DNA from: JBDSLU01 sp039916225
GTDB taxonomy: Bacteria; Acidobacteriota; Vicinamibacteria; Vicinamibacterales; Vicinamibacteraceae
DNA length: 19,624 nt
NCBI GenBank assembly: GCA_039916225.1
Contig: JBDSLU010000418.1
Coordinates: 1-19,624, forward strand
Direction of reading: 5' to 3'
The translations under genes and the position numbers were made by a program. Of the stretch, positions 1 through 6,989 are shown one piece after another (position 1 is the stretch's first letter; the number at the start of each line of letters is the position of its first letter). The notes beneath the pieces are model-generated. The model was not told the DNA's origin. It searched no databases and saw nothing but the letters and a program-made list of their open reading frames with translations.

Positions 1-84
1 TGCCCGATATTCTTCCTCCTCGCGCCTTGCCCGCGGGGCGCCGCGCTCCGGGACTTATCCCAGCCATCACGGTTCCAGGGGACT
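1..84 (+). repeat. Partial copy of palindromic intergenic repeat (one half, cut by window edge)
   Basis: Bases 1-84 match the reverse complement of 2359-2442 without gaps; by eye 75 of 84 positions are identical. The copy begins at what is the loop of the full palindrome seen at 2359-2520, so only one half is visible and the other half should lie left of the window. It ends in the signature AGGGGACT (77-84), followed by AG as at the other copy. It lies 53 bp beyond the priA stop codon and is inverted relative to the full copy before priA. Type unproven; it resembles REPIN or MITE-class non-autonomous repeats. Confidence 0.8.
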
Positions 85-85
85 A

Positions 86-118
86 GGCGCCGGCCCGGGC
101 CGCCCGCGTGCCGGCGCC
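86..118 (-). other. GC-rich stem-loop downstream of priA
   Basis: A perfect 9-bp inverted repeat pairs GGCGCCGGC (86-94) with GCCGGCGCC (110-118) around a 15-nt loop. It sits 19 bp past the priA stop codon on the minus strand, between priA and the repeat copy at 1-84. No T-run follows on the minus strand, so it is not a textbook intrinsic terminator. It could be a Rho-assisted end, an mRNA 3'-end stabiliser, or just GC-rich sequence. Confidence 0.35.
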
Positions 119-137
119 GCGGCGCGCCCGCCAACCA

Positions 138-2354
138 TCAGAGCATCGTCAACGGGTCGATGTCGACGGTGGTGCGCCGCGCCAGCGTCGGATGTTGCGC
201 CAGCGCCCGCTGCACGCCCTGCCGCATCGCCGCGCGCTTGGTGCCCTTCAGGATGATCTGCACGCGGAAGTCGCCGCGCAGGCGTGGCAGCGGCGCCGCC
301 GCCGGCCCGAGCACCTCGTAGGGCGGCCGGCCGATGCGGAGCGCACGCGCGAGGAGCGCGGCATCGCGCATCGCGCCGTCGGCCGATGCGGAGCGAACCA
401 CGAGGTTCACCAGGGACAACGTCGGCGGGTAGTGCATCGCCCGCCGGTAGGTCAGCTCGGCCTCGAAGAACGCGGCGTAGTCCTGGCGCGCGGCCAGTGC
501 CACGCCGTAGTGCCGCGGATACAACGTCTGGATGATCGCTTCGCCTGGACGCGTGCCGCGACCGGCGCGGCCGACCACCTGCGTCAGCAGCTGGAACGTG
601 CGTTCGGCGGCGCGAAAATCGGCGACGCCCAGCCCGATGTCCGCCGAGACGACGCCGACCAGCGTCACCTCCGGGAAGTCGTGCCCCTTGGCGATCATCT
701 GCGTGCCGACCAGGACGTCGAGCTCGCGCGCCGCGAACCGCCGCAACACCGCATCGATGGCGCCTCGCCGGCGCGTCGTGTCGCGATCGACCCGGGCGAT
801 GCGCGCGCCGGGCAGCACCGCCTGGACTTCCGACTCGATCCGCTCCGTGCCGACGCCGCGATAGTCGAGGAACTCGCCGCCACACGCCGGGCACGAGGGC
901 GGCAGCGGCCGGCCGTAATCGCAGTAGTGGCACACGGCCCGGCGCGCGGCGCGGTGGACGGTCAGCGTGATGCTGCAGTGCGGGCACTCGAGCGAGGCGG
1001 CGCAGGCGCGGCAGAAGTAGGCCGCCGCGTAGCCACGACGGTTGAGGAGCACGACGCTCTGTTCGCCATCGGCGAGCCGCGCCACCATCGCGTCGCGCAG
1101 CGCCGGGCTCAGCACCGCCTCCGGCCCTTCGGCGGCGAACACGTCGCGCATGTCGACGACGCGCACCGACGCCAGCGGCCGATCGAAGATGCGGCGCTCG
1201 AGGGTGACGAGGGTGTAGTGGCCGGTCGAGGCGTGCTGATAGGTCTCGAGCGACGGAGTCGCCGACCCGAGGACGGCCAGCGCGCCCGCCTGCTGGGCCC
1301 GCACGATGGCCACGTCGCGGCCGTGGTAGCGCGGGCTCTCGTCCTGCTTGTAGGACGTGTCGTGCTCCTCGTCGACGACCACCAGCCCGAGATCTTCGAT
1401 CGGCGCGAACACGGCGGATCGGGTCCCGACCACCACCGATACGTCGCCGCGGCGGATGCGGTGCCATTGATCGTGCCGCTCCCCCGCCGAGAGCGCGCTG
1501 TGCTGGATCGCCACCTGATCGCCGAAGGCGGCGCGCAGCAGCGCGGCCATCGCCGGCGTCAGGGCGATTTCGGGCACCAGGATCAGCACGCGACGGCCGC
1601 TCCGGCGCACGGCATCCGCGAGACGCAGGTAGACCTGCGTCTTGCCGCTGCCGGTGACGCCATGCAGCACCGCGACGGCGAAACGCCGCTCCCCCGCCAG
1701 GCCGTCGAGCCGGGTCAGGGCGGCCTGCTGCTCACCGGTCAGTTCGACCGCGAGCGGCTGCGAACCGGGCGGCGCGGCGAGGGCGCGCGGGCTGGCCAGC
1801 GGATCGCGATCCACCGTCGCCGTCGTGATCGACACCAGCCCGTTCTTCGCCAGCGTCGCGACGATCGCCGCGGAGACACCGTCGGCAACCAACGCGGCGA
1901 TCGGGGCGCGTCCGCCGCGCGCGTCGATCGCCGCGATTGCGGTGCGCTGGCGTGGCGTGGCCGTGACCGCGGCGTCCCGTCCGGCCGCGGTGATCTCCGC
2001 GATGCGCTCGGTCTTGAACGCGTGGTCGCGGCCGCGCGCCACCGGCGGCAGCGTCAGCGCCAGCGTCTCGCCCGGCCCGGCGGCGTAATACTCGGCGACC
2101 CAGCGCGCCAGCGCGATCGACGGCGGCGGGACCAGCGGCGTCTGGTCGATGACGCGGAGGATCGGCTTCAGCGCCGCGGCGTCGATGCCGGCGTCGAGGG
2201 GCGGGTCGAGCGCGACGACGAAGCCGGTCGCGGTCCGCTTCCCCAGCGTCACGCTGACACGGACGCCCGGCATCAGCGTCACCCCCTCGGGCACGGCATA
2301 GGTGAGCAGGCCCAGTCGTGGGACCGGCAACGCCACCGCGACGGTGCGGCTCAT
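138..2354 (-). CDS. priA: Primosomal protein N' (replication restart helicase PriA)
   Basis: PriA is a superfamily 2 3'-to-5' DNA helicase. It recognises abandoned replication forks and reloads the replisome in the cytoplasm. The 738-residue product has the full layout: an N-terminal fork-binding region, Walker A GVTGSGKT (residues 232-239), the Walker B DEEH box (328-331), and a cysteine-rich zinc-binding insert. That insert carries all eight expected cysteines in four CxxC pairs (448/451, 457/460, 475/478, 488/491). Length is typical. The ATG at 2354 is preceded by AGGGG with a 7-nt spacer, and that Shine-Dalgarno lies inside the end of the palindromic repeat at 2359-2520. In many bacteria priA directly follows coaBC; here udg, adh and the repeat intervene. 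No frameshift or missing motif is seen. Confidence 0.97.
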   Translation of the reverse strand: MSRTVAVALPVPRLGLLTYAVPEGVTLMPGVRVSVTLGKRTATGFVVALDPPLDAGIDAAALKPILRVIDQTPLVPPPSIALARWVAEYYAAGPGETLALTLPPVARGRDHAFKTERIAEITAAGRDAAVTATPRQRTAIAAIDARGGRAPIAALVADGVSAAIVATLAKNGLVSITTATVDRDPLASPRALAAPPGSQPLAVELTGEQQAALTRLDGLAGERRFAVAVLHGVTGSGKTQVYLRLADAVRRSGRRVLILVPEIALTPAMAALLRAAFGDQVAIQHSALSAGERHDQWHRIRRGDVSVVVGTRSAVFAPIEDLGLVVVDEEHDTSYKQDESPRYHGRDVAIVRAQQAGALAVLGSATPSLETYQHASTGHYTLVTLERRIFDRPLASVRVVDMRDVFAAEGPEAVLSPALRDAMVARLADGEQSVVLLNRRGYAAAYFCRACAASLECPHCSITLTVHRAARRAVCHYCDYGRPLPPSCPACGGEFLDYRGVGTERIESEVQAVLPGARIARVDRDTTRRRGAIDAVLRRFAARELDVLVGTQMIAKGHDFPEVTLVGVVSADIGLGVADFRAAERTFQLLTQVVGRAGRGTRPGEAIIQTLYPRHYGVALAARQDYAAFFEAELTYRRAMHYPPTLSLVNLVVRSASADGAMRDAALLARALRIGRPPYEVLGPAAAPLPRLRGDFRVQIILKGTKRAAMRQGVQRALAQHPTLARRTTVDIDPLTML

Positions 2355-2358
2355 GGGC

Positions 2359-2520
2359 AGTCCCCTGGAACGGTGATGGCTTGGACGAGTCCCGGAGCGC
2401 GGCGCCTCGATGGCAAGGCGCGACGAGGAAGAATATTGGGCATATTCGACCGAGGAGCAACGCCGCCAGCGAGGATGCCCCGCCCGGGAATCGTGTGAGC
2501 CATCACGGTTTCAGGGGACT
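2359..2520. repeat. 162-bp imperfect palindromic element between adh and priA (REPIN/MITE-like)
   Basis: The ends form a 24-bp inverted repeat (2359-2382 versus 2497-2520) with 21 matches, each ending in AGTCCCCTG or its complement. Further inward, ACGA-TCCCGG and CCTCG-TGGC blocks also pair. The centre is a perfect hairpin, GAATAT (2431-2436), loop TGGGC, ATATTC (2442-2447), lying exactly at the midpoint of the terminal repeats. The whole element can therefore fold into one long hairpin. One half recurs inverted at 1-84. It spans the adh-priA gap, including the adh stop codon at one end and the priA Shine-Dalgarno at the other. No target-site duplication and no transposase gene are visible in the window. 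Confidence 0.85.
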
Positions 2521-3464
2521 AGCAGGACCTTGAGGGTGCCTGGCGCCGCGGCGCGCGCCAACGCGTCGATGCCGTCGGCCAGCGATCGGCGATCCGCGAT
2601 CAGCGGCGACACCACGATGGCGCCGGACGCCAGGGCGGCCAGCGCCGGCGCGAAGGGCCCGCAGCGCGACCCGACGATGGTGATCTCGTCGACGACGATC
2701 GCCGACAGGTTCAACGTGCTGTCGCCGGCGAAGGTGCTCTTGAGCACCAGCGTCCCGCGCGCACGCAGCGCGACGAGCGCCGCCTGCAGGCCTTCGCGCC
2801 GGCCCGTGCACTCGACCACGACATCGGCGGCGCGAGGCGCCGGCAGGTCGGCCTGGGTGGCGATGCCGCGCGCTGCCAGCATTGCCAGTTTCCGCGGATG
2901 CCGGCCGACCACGGTCAGCGCGCACCCCGTCGTCGCCAGCGCTTGCGCGATCACCTGCCCCAGCTTGCCGTCGCCGAAGACGACGACCCGATCGCCGGGA
3001 CCGATGTCGACCTGCGCCAGGATCTGGAACGCCGCCGCGACCGGCTCCGTGAAGACGGCGATCTCATCCGGCACAGCGTCCGGGACGGCGTGCAGGTTGG
3101 CGATCGGCAGCGTCAGGTAGTCGGCGAAGGCGCCATCGCGACCGACGATGCCCAGGACCGTCCGCCGTTCACAGTGACTGGCGCGCCCGGCCAGGCAGGT
3201 CGGGCAGGCGCCGCAGGTGGCGTTGATCTCGCCGACGACGCGACGCCCCTCCCACGCCGGGTCGGACGGCGCCGCATCGACCACGCCGACGAACTCGTGG
3301 CCGAGGATGCCGGCGTACGGATAGTAGCCGCGCACCAGCTCGAGATCGGTGTGGCACACGCCGGCCAGCGTGACGCGGATCCGGGCGTCGCCGGCGGCCG
3401 GTTCGGGAACGGGCAGGTCGTCGCGCACCCGCAGGCGGCGATCCTCGAGCCAGAGACCACGCAT
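2511..3464 (-). CDS. Zinc-dependent medium-chain alcohol/polyol dehydrogenase family protein
   Basis: This 317-residue MDR-superfamily NAD(P)-dependent dehydrogenase has a catalytic zinc site (Cys37 in GVCHTD, His56-Glu57 in GHEF, Glu140 in TEP) and a complete structural zinc site (Cys84, 87, 90, 98). The Rossmann nucleotide-binding turn is GDGKLGQV (164-171). The substrate cannot be told from sequence; threonine- or sorbitol-dehydrogenase-like proteins share this layout. The ATG at 3464 starts 8 bp after the udg stop. The longer open frame running upstream would overlap udg and is rejected. The last residues (LVP) and the TGA stop are encoded inside the palindromic repeat at 2359-2520, so the natural C-terminus may have been replaced. 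It is not a usual member of the yloC-gmk-coaBC-priA neighbourhood. Confidence 0.88.
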   Translation of the reverse strand: MRGLWLEDRRLRVRDDLPVPEPAAGDARIRVTLAGVCHTDLELVRGYYPYAGILGHEFVGVVDAAPSDPAWEGRRVVGEINATCGACPTCLAGRASHCERRTVLGIVGRDGAFADYLTLPIANLHAVPDAVPDEIAVFTEPVAAAFQILAQVDIGPGDRVVVFGDGKLGQVIAQALATTGCALTVVGRHPRKLAMLAARGIATQADLPAPRAADVVVECTGRREGLQAALVALRARGTLVLKSTFAGDSTLNLSAIVVDEITIVGSRCGPFAPALAALASGAIVVSPLIADRRSLADGIDALARAAAPGTLKVLLVP

Positions 3465-3472
3465 CGCCTGGC

Positions 3473-4231
3473 CTAGCTGTCCTGCTCGCCGCGCAGGATC
3501 TTCAGGACGAGCTTCATGTCGTCCCACGTGTCGCGCTTCCGGTCCGGGCTGCGCAGCAGGAACGCCGGGTGGAACGTCGGCACGAGCAGGCGTCCGCGGC
3601 ACGGCCAGGCGCGGCCGCGCAGGCGCGAGATCGGATCCTTGGTGTTCAGCAGCGCCTGCGCCGCGAAGGTCCCGAGCGCGACCATCACCTTCGGCTGGAC
3701 GACCTCGATCTGCCGGAACAGGAACGGCTGGCAGGTCGCCACTTCGTCGGGCTCCGGGTTGCGGTTGCCGGGCGGACGGCACTTGAGGACGTTGGCGATG
3801 TAGATGTCCTTCCGCATGAAGCCCATCGCCTCGATGATCTTGGTGAGCAGCTGACCGGCCCGGCCGACGAACGGCTCGCCCTGAATGTCTTCGTCGGCGC
3901 CCGGCGCCTCGCCGATGAACATCAGGTCCGCGGTCGGGCTGCCGACGCCGTAGACGATCTGGGTGCGGCCCTGCCCGTGCAGCTTGCAGCGGATGCAGTC
4001 GCCCAGGTCCTCGCGGATGGCGCCCAGCGCCTCGACCGGGGTCGGTCCGGACGGCGCCAGCGGGAAATCATCGCGCAGCGCCTCGGGCAGATCGTCGGCC
4101 GGCGATGTCGGCCCGCCGTCGACGGGTCGGTCGGCCCGTCGTGTCCAGGCCGGATCGCGGCTGATCCCGTCGATGCCGAGCTCGCGATAGAACTCGAAGT
4201 GCGCCCGAATGTCGTCGCGGACGTCGCTCAC
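3473..4231 (-). CDS. udg: Family 4 uracil-DNA glycosylase with 4Fe-4S cluster
   Basis: Removes uracil from DNA at the first step of base excision repair. The 252-residue product has the type-4 UDG signatures: GEAPGADEDIQGEPFVGRAG (107-126), four cluster cysteines (Cys79, Cys82, Cys151, Cys167), NVLKCRPPGNRNP around the third cysteine, and the C-terminal HPAFLLR motif (221-227). A roughly 75-residue N-terminal extension, charged and Pro/Gly-rich, precedes the catalytic domain; this is common in bacterial SPO1-polymerase-related UDGs. The GTG start overlaps the coaBC TGA stop by 4 bp (GTGA). It is preceded by GGAG at 7-nt spacing, which favours this start and implies translational coupling. The neighbours suggest co-transcription rather than a pathway link. 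Confidence 0.93.
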   Translation of the reverse strand: MSDVRDDIRAHFEFYRELGIDGISRDPAWTRRADRPVDGGPTSPADDLPEALRDDFPLAPSGPTPVEALGAIREDLGDCIRCKLHGQGRTQIVYGVGSPTADLMFIGEAPGADEDIQGEPFVGRAGQLLTKIIEAMGFMRKDIYIANVLKCRPPGNRNPEPDEVATCQPFLFRQIEVVQPKVMVALGTFAAQALLNTKDPISRLRGRAWPCRGRLLVPTFHPAFLLRSPDRKRDTWDDMKLVLKILRGEQDS

Positions 4232-5439
4232 GCCTGCGCTCCGAGCAGTGGCACGACGTGATCGAGGATGCGGTCGGCGACCACCGCCTTGGCCTGCAGG
4301 GGCACGGCGACGTCGCGATCGCGGGTGATGATCGTGACGGCGTTGGTCTCGTGCTCGAAGCCGGCGCCGGGCTGGCTGACGTCGTTGGCGACGACCAGGT
4401 CGACGCGCTTGGCGTCGAGCTTGCGCCGTCCGCGGACGACGGCGTCGGCCGTCTCGGCGGCGAAGCCGACCAGGACCGGGTGCGCGGCGCCATCGCGTGC
4501 CGCGCCGATGTCGGCCAGGATGTCACGCGTCCGGGTGAGTGTCAGCGTCAGTGGTCCGTCCGACTTGGCGATCTTCTGCGCCGCCGGCCGCTCCGGCGTG
4601 TAGTCGGCGACCGCGGCCGCCATCACCACGACGTCCTGCCCGGGCAGCGCCTGCATCACCGCGGCGTGCATCTCGGCCGCGCTGCGGATCCTTACCAGCT
4701 CGATGCCGGCCGGCACCGCGACCGCGCTGGGACCGAGGATCAGCGTCACCGTCGCGCCACGGCGCCGCGCCGCTTCAGCCAGCGCGACCCCCATCCGGCC
4801 GCTCGACCGGTTACCGACGTAGCGGATCGGATCGATGTCCTCGTAGGTCGGCCCGGCGGTGATCAGCACGCGGCGGCCGGCGAGATCGACGGCGGGAATC
4901 GGAGCCGGGCCGAGCGCATCGCAGGTCGCGGTGACGATGTCGTCGGGCTCGGCGAGACGTCCGGGGCCGACCCACCCGCACGCCAGGTAGCCGCTGCCCG
5001 GCTCGATCACGCGGACGCCGCGCTCGCGCAGTGTCGCCAGGTTCGCCACGACGGCCGGATGCGACAGCATCTGCGTGTTCATCGCCGGCGCCAGCAGGAT
5101 CGGACACCGCGTGGCCAGCGCGAACGTGGTCAGGAAGTCGTCGGCGAGGCCGTGCGCCAGCTTGGCGATGACGTTGGCCGTGGCCGGCGCCACGACCAGC
5201 GCCGCCACCTCCGTCGTCAGCGAGATGTGGCCGACGTCGGTGTTGGTGCCGGGCGCCCACTGATCGACGATGACGGCACGCCGGGTCAGCGCCTCGAAGG
5301 TCAGCGGCGTGACGAACTGCTGCGCGCCGCGCGTCAGGATCGCGACCACCTCGTGCCCGCGCTTCTGCAGCCCGCGCACGACTTCGGCCGCCTTGTAGGC
5401 CCCGACGCCCCCGCTCACCCCGACCGCGATCAACGCCAT
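4228..5439 (-). CDS. coaBC: Bifunctional phosphopantothenoylcysteine decarboxylase / phosphopantothenate-cysteine ligase
   Basis: Carries out two consecutive steps of coenzyme A synthesis: CTP-dependent joining of 4'-phosphopantothenate to cysteine (CoaB), then FMN-dependent decarboxylation to 4'-phosphopantetheine (CoaC). The N-terminal flavoprotein half has His71 in DVGHISL, the PAMN motif (118-121) and the active-site Cys154 in GYLACGW. The CoaB half begins near residue 185 with ITAGPTYEDIDPIRYVGNRS and ends with the NDVSQPGAGF segment. At 403 residues it is full length. The ATG at 5439 has AGGGG at 7-nt spacing and lies 13 bp after the gmk stop. rpoZ often lies between gmk and coaBC, but there is no room for it here. 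Confidence 0.97.
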   Translation of the reverse strand: MALIAVGVSGGVGAYKAAEVVRGLQKRGHEVVAILTRGAQQFVTPLTFEALTRRAVIVDQWAPGTNTDVGHISLTTEVAALVVAPATANVIAKLAHGLADDFLTTFALATRCPILLAPAMNTQMLSHPAVVANLATLRERGVRVIEPGSGYLACGWVGPGRLAEPDDIVTATCDALGPAPIPAVDLAGRRVLITAGPTYEDIDPIRYVGNRSSGRMGVALAEAARRRGATVTLILGPSAVAVPAGIELVRIRSAAEMHAAVMQALPGQDVVVMAAAVADYTPERPAAQKIAKSDGPLTLTLTRTRDILADIGAARDGAAHPVLVGFAAETADAVVRGRRKLDAKRVDLVVANDVSQPGAGFEHETNAVTIITRDRDVAVPLQAKAVVADRILDHVVPLLGAQA

Positions 5440-5452
5440 CGTCCGGCCCCTG

Positions 5453-6103
5453 TCAGTCCTGGTCCCGCTTGGGGAACGTGTTGAGGATGCCGTCGGCGAA
5501 CGGCCGCATCCGGTTGACGCGGGCCCGCTCGGCGACGACGATCGCGCGCAGCCCGTCGACCGCGACGTCGAGGTCGTCGTTGACGACCACGTAGTCGTAG
5601 TCGTGGTAGCCAGAGACCTCTGACGACGCGACGTCGAGGCGCCGGCGGATCGCGCCGTCGCTGTCCTTGCTGCGCCCGCGCAGCCGCTGCTCCAGTTCGG
5701 TGAACGACGGCGGCAGCACGAAGATCGACACGAACGCCAGGCCGCACTCGCGCACTTGCTGGGCGCCCTGTACGTCGATCACCAGCACGACGTCGCGGCC
5801 CGACGACAGCAGCCGCTCGGTCTCCGGCCCGCAGGTGCCATAGAGGTTGCCGAAGACGTCGGCCCACTCGAGGAATTCGCCGGCGGCGATCATCGCCTCG
5901 AAGCGATCGCGCGGCACGAAGTGGTAGTCGACGCCGTCCTGTTCGCCGACGCGGGCCGGCCGCGACGTGTAGGAGCGAGACAGGACGAGGTCGGGCAACC
6001 GCGCGACGAGGCGTTCGGCGACCGTCGTCTTGCCGGTGCCCGAGGGCGCCGACACGACGAAGAGACGGCCGCGGTGATGACCTGAGGGGGCTCCGCTACT
6101 CAA
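5453..6103 (-). CDS. gmk: Guanylate kinase
   Basis: Phosphorylates GMP (and dGMP) to GDP with ATP, an essential step in guanine nucleotide supply. The 216-residue protein has the P-loop SAPSGTGKTT (18-27), followed by the GMP-binding segment with SRSYTSRPARVGEQDGVDYH and the downstream E-F-L-E-W and NLYGT motifs typical of bacterial Gmk. The start appears to be TTG at 6103, 8 bp inside the end of yicC. No in-frame ATG or GTG lies between there and the P-loop, and upstream CAGG is only a weak ribosome site. Translational coupling to yicC is therefore likely. Function is certain; the exact start less so. Confidence 0.95.
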   Translation of the reverse strand: MSSGAPSGHHRGRLFVVSAPSGTGKTTVAERLVARLPDLVLSRSYTSRPARVGEQDGVDYHFVPRDRFEAMIAAGEFLEWADVFGNLYGTCGPETERLLSSGRDVVLVIDVQGAQQVRECGLAFVSIFVLPPSFTELEQRLRGRSKDSDGAIRRRLDVASSEVSGYHDYDYVVVNDDLDVAVDGLRAIVVAERARVNRMRPFADGILNTFPKRDQD

Positions 6104-6989
6104 CGTTCTGTACCTGCTCGCGCATCCGCTCCAGCTCCGCCTTCATGTCGACGATGATCGGCGAGACGTGGAGCCCTTCCGACTTCGACCCGATGGTGTT
6201 CACCTCGCGGTTCATCTCCTGCAGCAGGAAGTCGAGCTTCCGGCCGCACGGCTCGGCTCCGCCGGCGAGGTCGTTCCAGTGTACGAGGTGCGCGCGGAAC
6301 CGGACCAGTTCCTCGCTGATGTCCGACCGGGCGACGAAGCGCACCACTTCCTGGGCGACGGCCGCCGGGTCGAGGGCCAGACCGCTGCCGAGGTCGCCGA
6401 CCCGATCGTGCAGCCTCGCCCGCAGGATGTCCTGTCCCTGCGCCGCCGCCTCGGCCACCCGCTCGATTGCCGCGGCGAGGGTCGCCCGGCGGGCCTCGAG
6501 GTCGGCGCGCAGCAGCTCGCCTTCCCGCCGGCGCATCCCGTCCAGCGCCTCCAGGGCGGCCGCCAGCGCCGTCTCGGCGCCGCGCTTCACCTGCACCGCC
6601 TCGTCGTCGGGCGAGGCCACCGGCGCCTCACGCACGGCCAGCGCCTGCGGGAAGCGCAGCAGGTCGCCGGGCAGCAAGGTTCCACTGACCACCCCCAGCA
6701 CACGCGCCCGCTCGATGGCGGCACCGACGCGGGTCGCAAACGCTTCGTCGAGCTCCACCGTCGGCGTCGTCACGCGTCGCACCTGCACGGCGATGGTGAC
6801 CTCGACCCGGCCGCGGCCGAGGCGCTGTTGAATCTGGGTGCGCAGGGCATTCTCGGCCGCGGCGAGCGACGACGGCACCCGCAGCTGCACGTCGAGGAAG
6901 CGATGGTTGACGCTCTTGACCGTGACGCTGGTCGTCGCGCCCTCCGCTTCGTGCGTGGCGCTGGCAAACCCGGTCATCGAGGTGATCAT
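6096..6989 (-). CDS. yicC: YicC/YloC family endoribonuclease
   Basis: YicC-family proteins are widely conserved bacterial endoribonucleases implicated in RNA turnover. The 297-residue product starts with the family signature MITSMTGFASA, has KSVNHRFLDVQLRVPSS (residues 25-41) after it, and ends with the conserved GRKLDFLLQEMNREVNTIGS block and an ELERMREQVQNVE tail. Length matches the family (about 290). The ATG overlaps the exporter stop codon by 4 bp (ATGA), and the 3' end overlaps the TTG start of gmk. The yicC/yloC-gmk pairing is conserved across many phyla, which supports the call. No missing segment is seen. Confidence 0.95.
   Translation of the reverse strand: MITSMTGFASATHEAEGATTSVTVKSVNHRFLDVQLRVPSSLAAAENALRTQIQQRLGRGRVEVTIAVQVRRVTTPTVELDEAFATRVGAAIERARVLGVVSGTLLPGDLLRFPQALAVREAPVASPDDEAVQVKRGAETALAAALEALDGMRRREGELLRADLEARRATLAAAIERVAEAAAQGQDILRARLHDRVGDLGSGLALDPAAVAQEVVRFVARSDISEELVRFRAHLVHWNDLAGGAEPCGRKLDFLLQEMNREVNTIGSKSEGLHVSPIIVDMKAELERMREQVQNVE

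Noticed and set aside
86..118. Classical intrinsic terminator after priA
   Set aside because: The stem is strong but no T-run follows on the minus strand, so it is listed only as a stem-loop.
67..1467. Minus-strand 466-codon frame overlapping priA
   Set aside because: Arg/Ala/Pro-rich shadow of priA in another frame; no recognisable motif.
108..2498. Long plus-strand open frame (796 codons) opposite priA
   Set aside because: Its translation is Arg/Ala/His-rich with no domain pattern, and it is antisense to an intact PriA with all motifs; such frames are expected in very GC-rich DNA.
2359..2520. Insertion sequence or CRISPR-type repeat
   Set aside because: No transposase coding capacity, no target-site duplication, and no regularly spaced direct repeats; the structure is a single palindrome.
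1..2520. Composite transposon carrying priA
   Set aside because: Inverted copies do flank priA, but the elements encode nothing, have no duplicated target bases, and priA is in its conserved neighbourhood; two independent insertions of a repeat family are simpler.
2511..3782. Extended 423-residue version of the dehydrogenase
   Set aside because: The extra N-terminal part is out-of-frame udg sequence; the recognisable dehydrogenase begins at the ATG at 3464, 8 bp after the udg stop.
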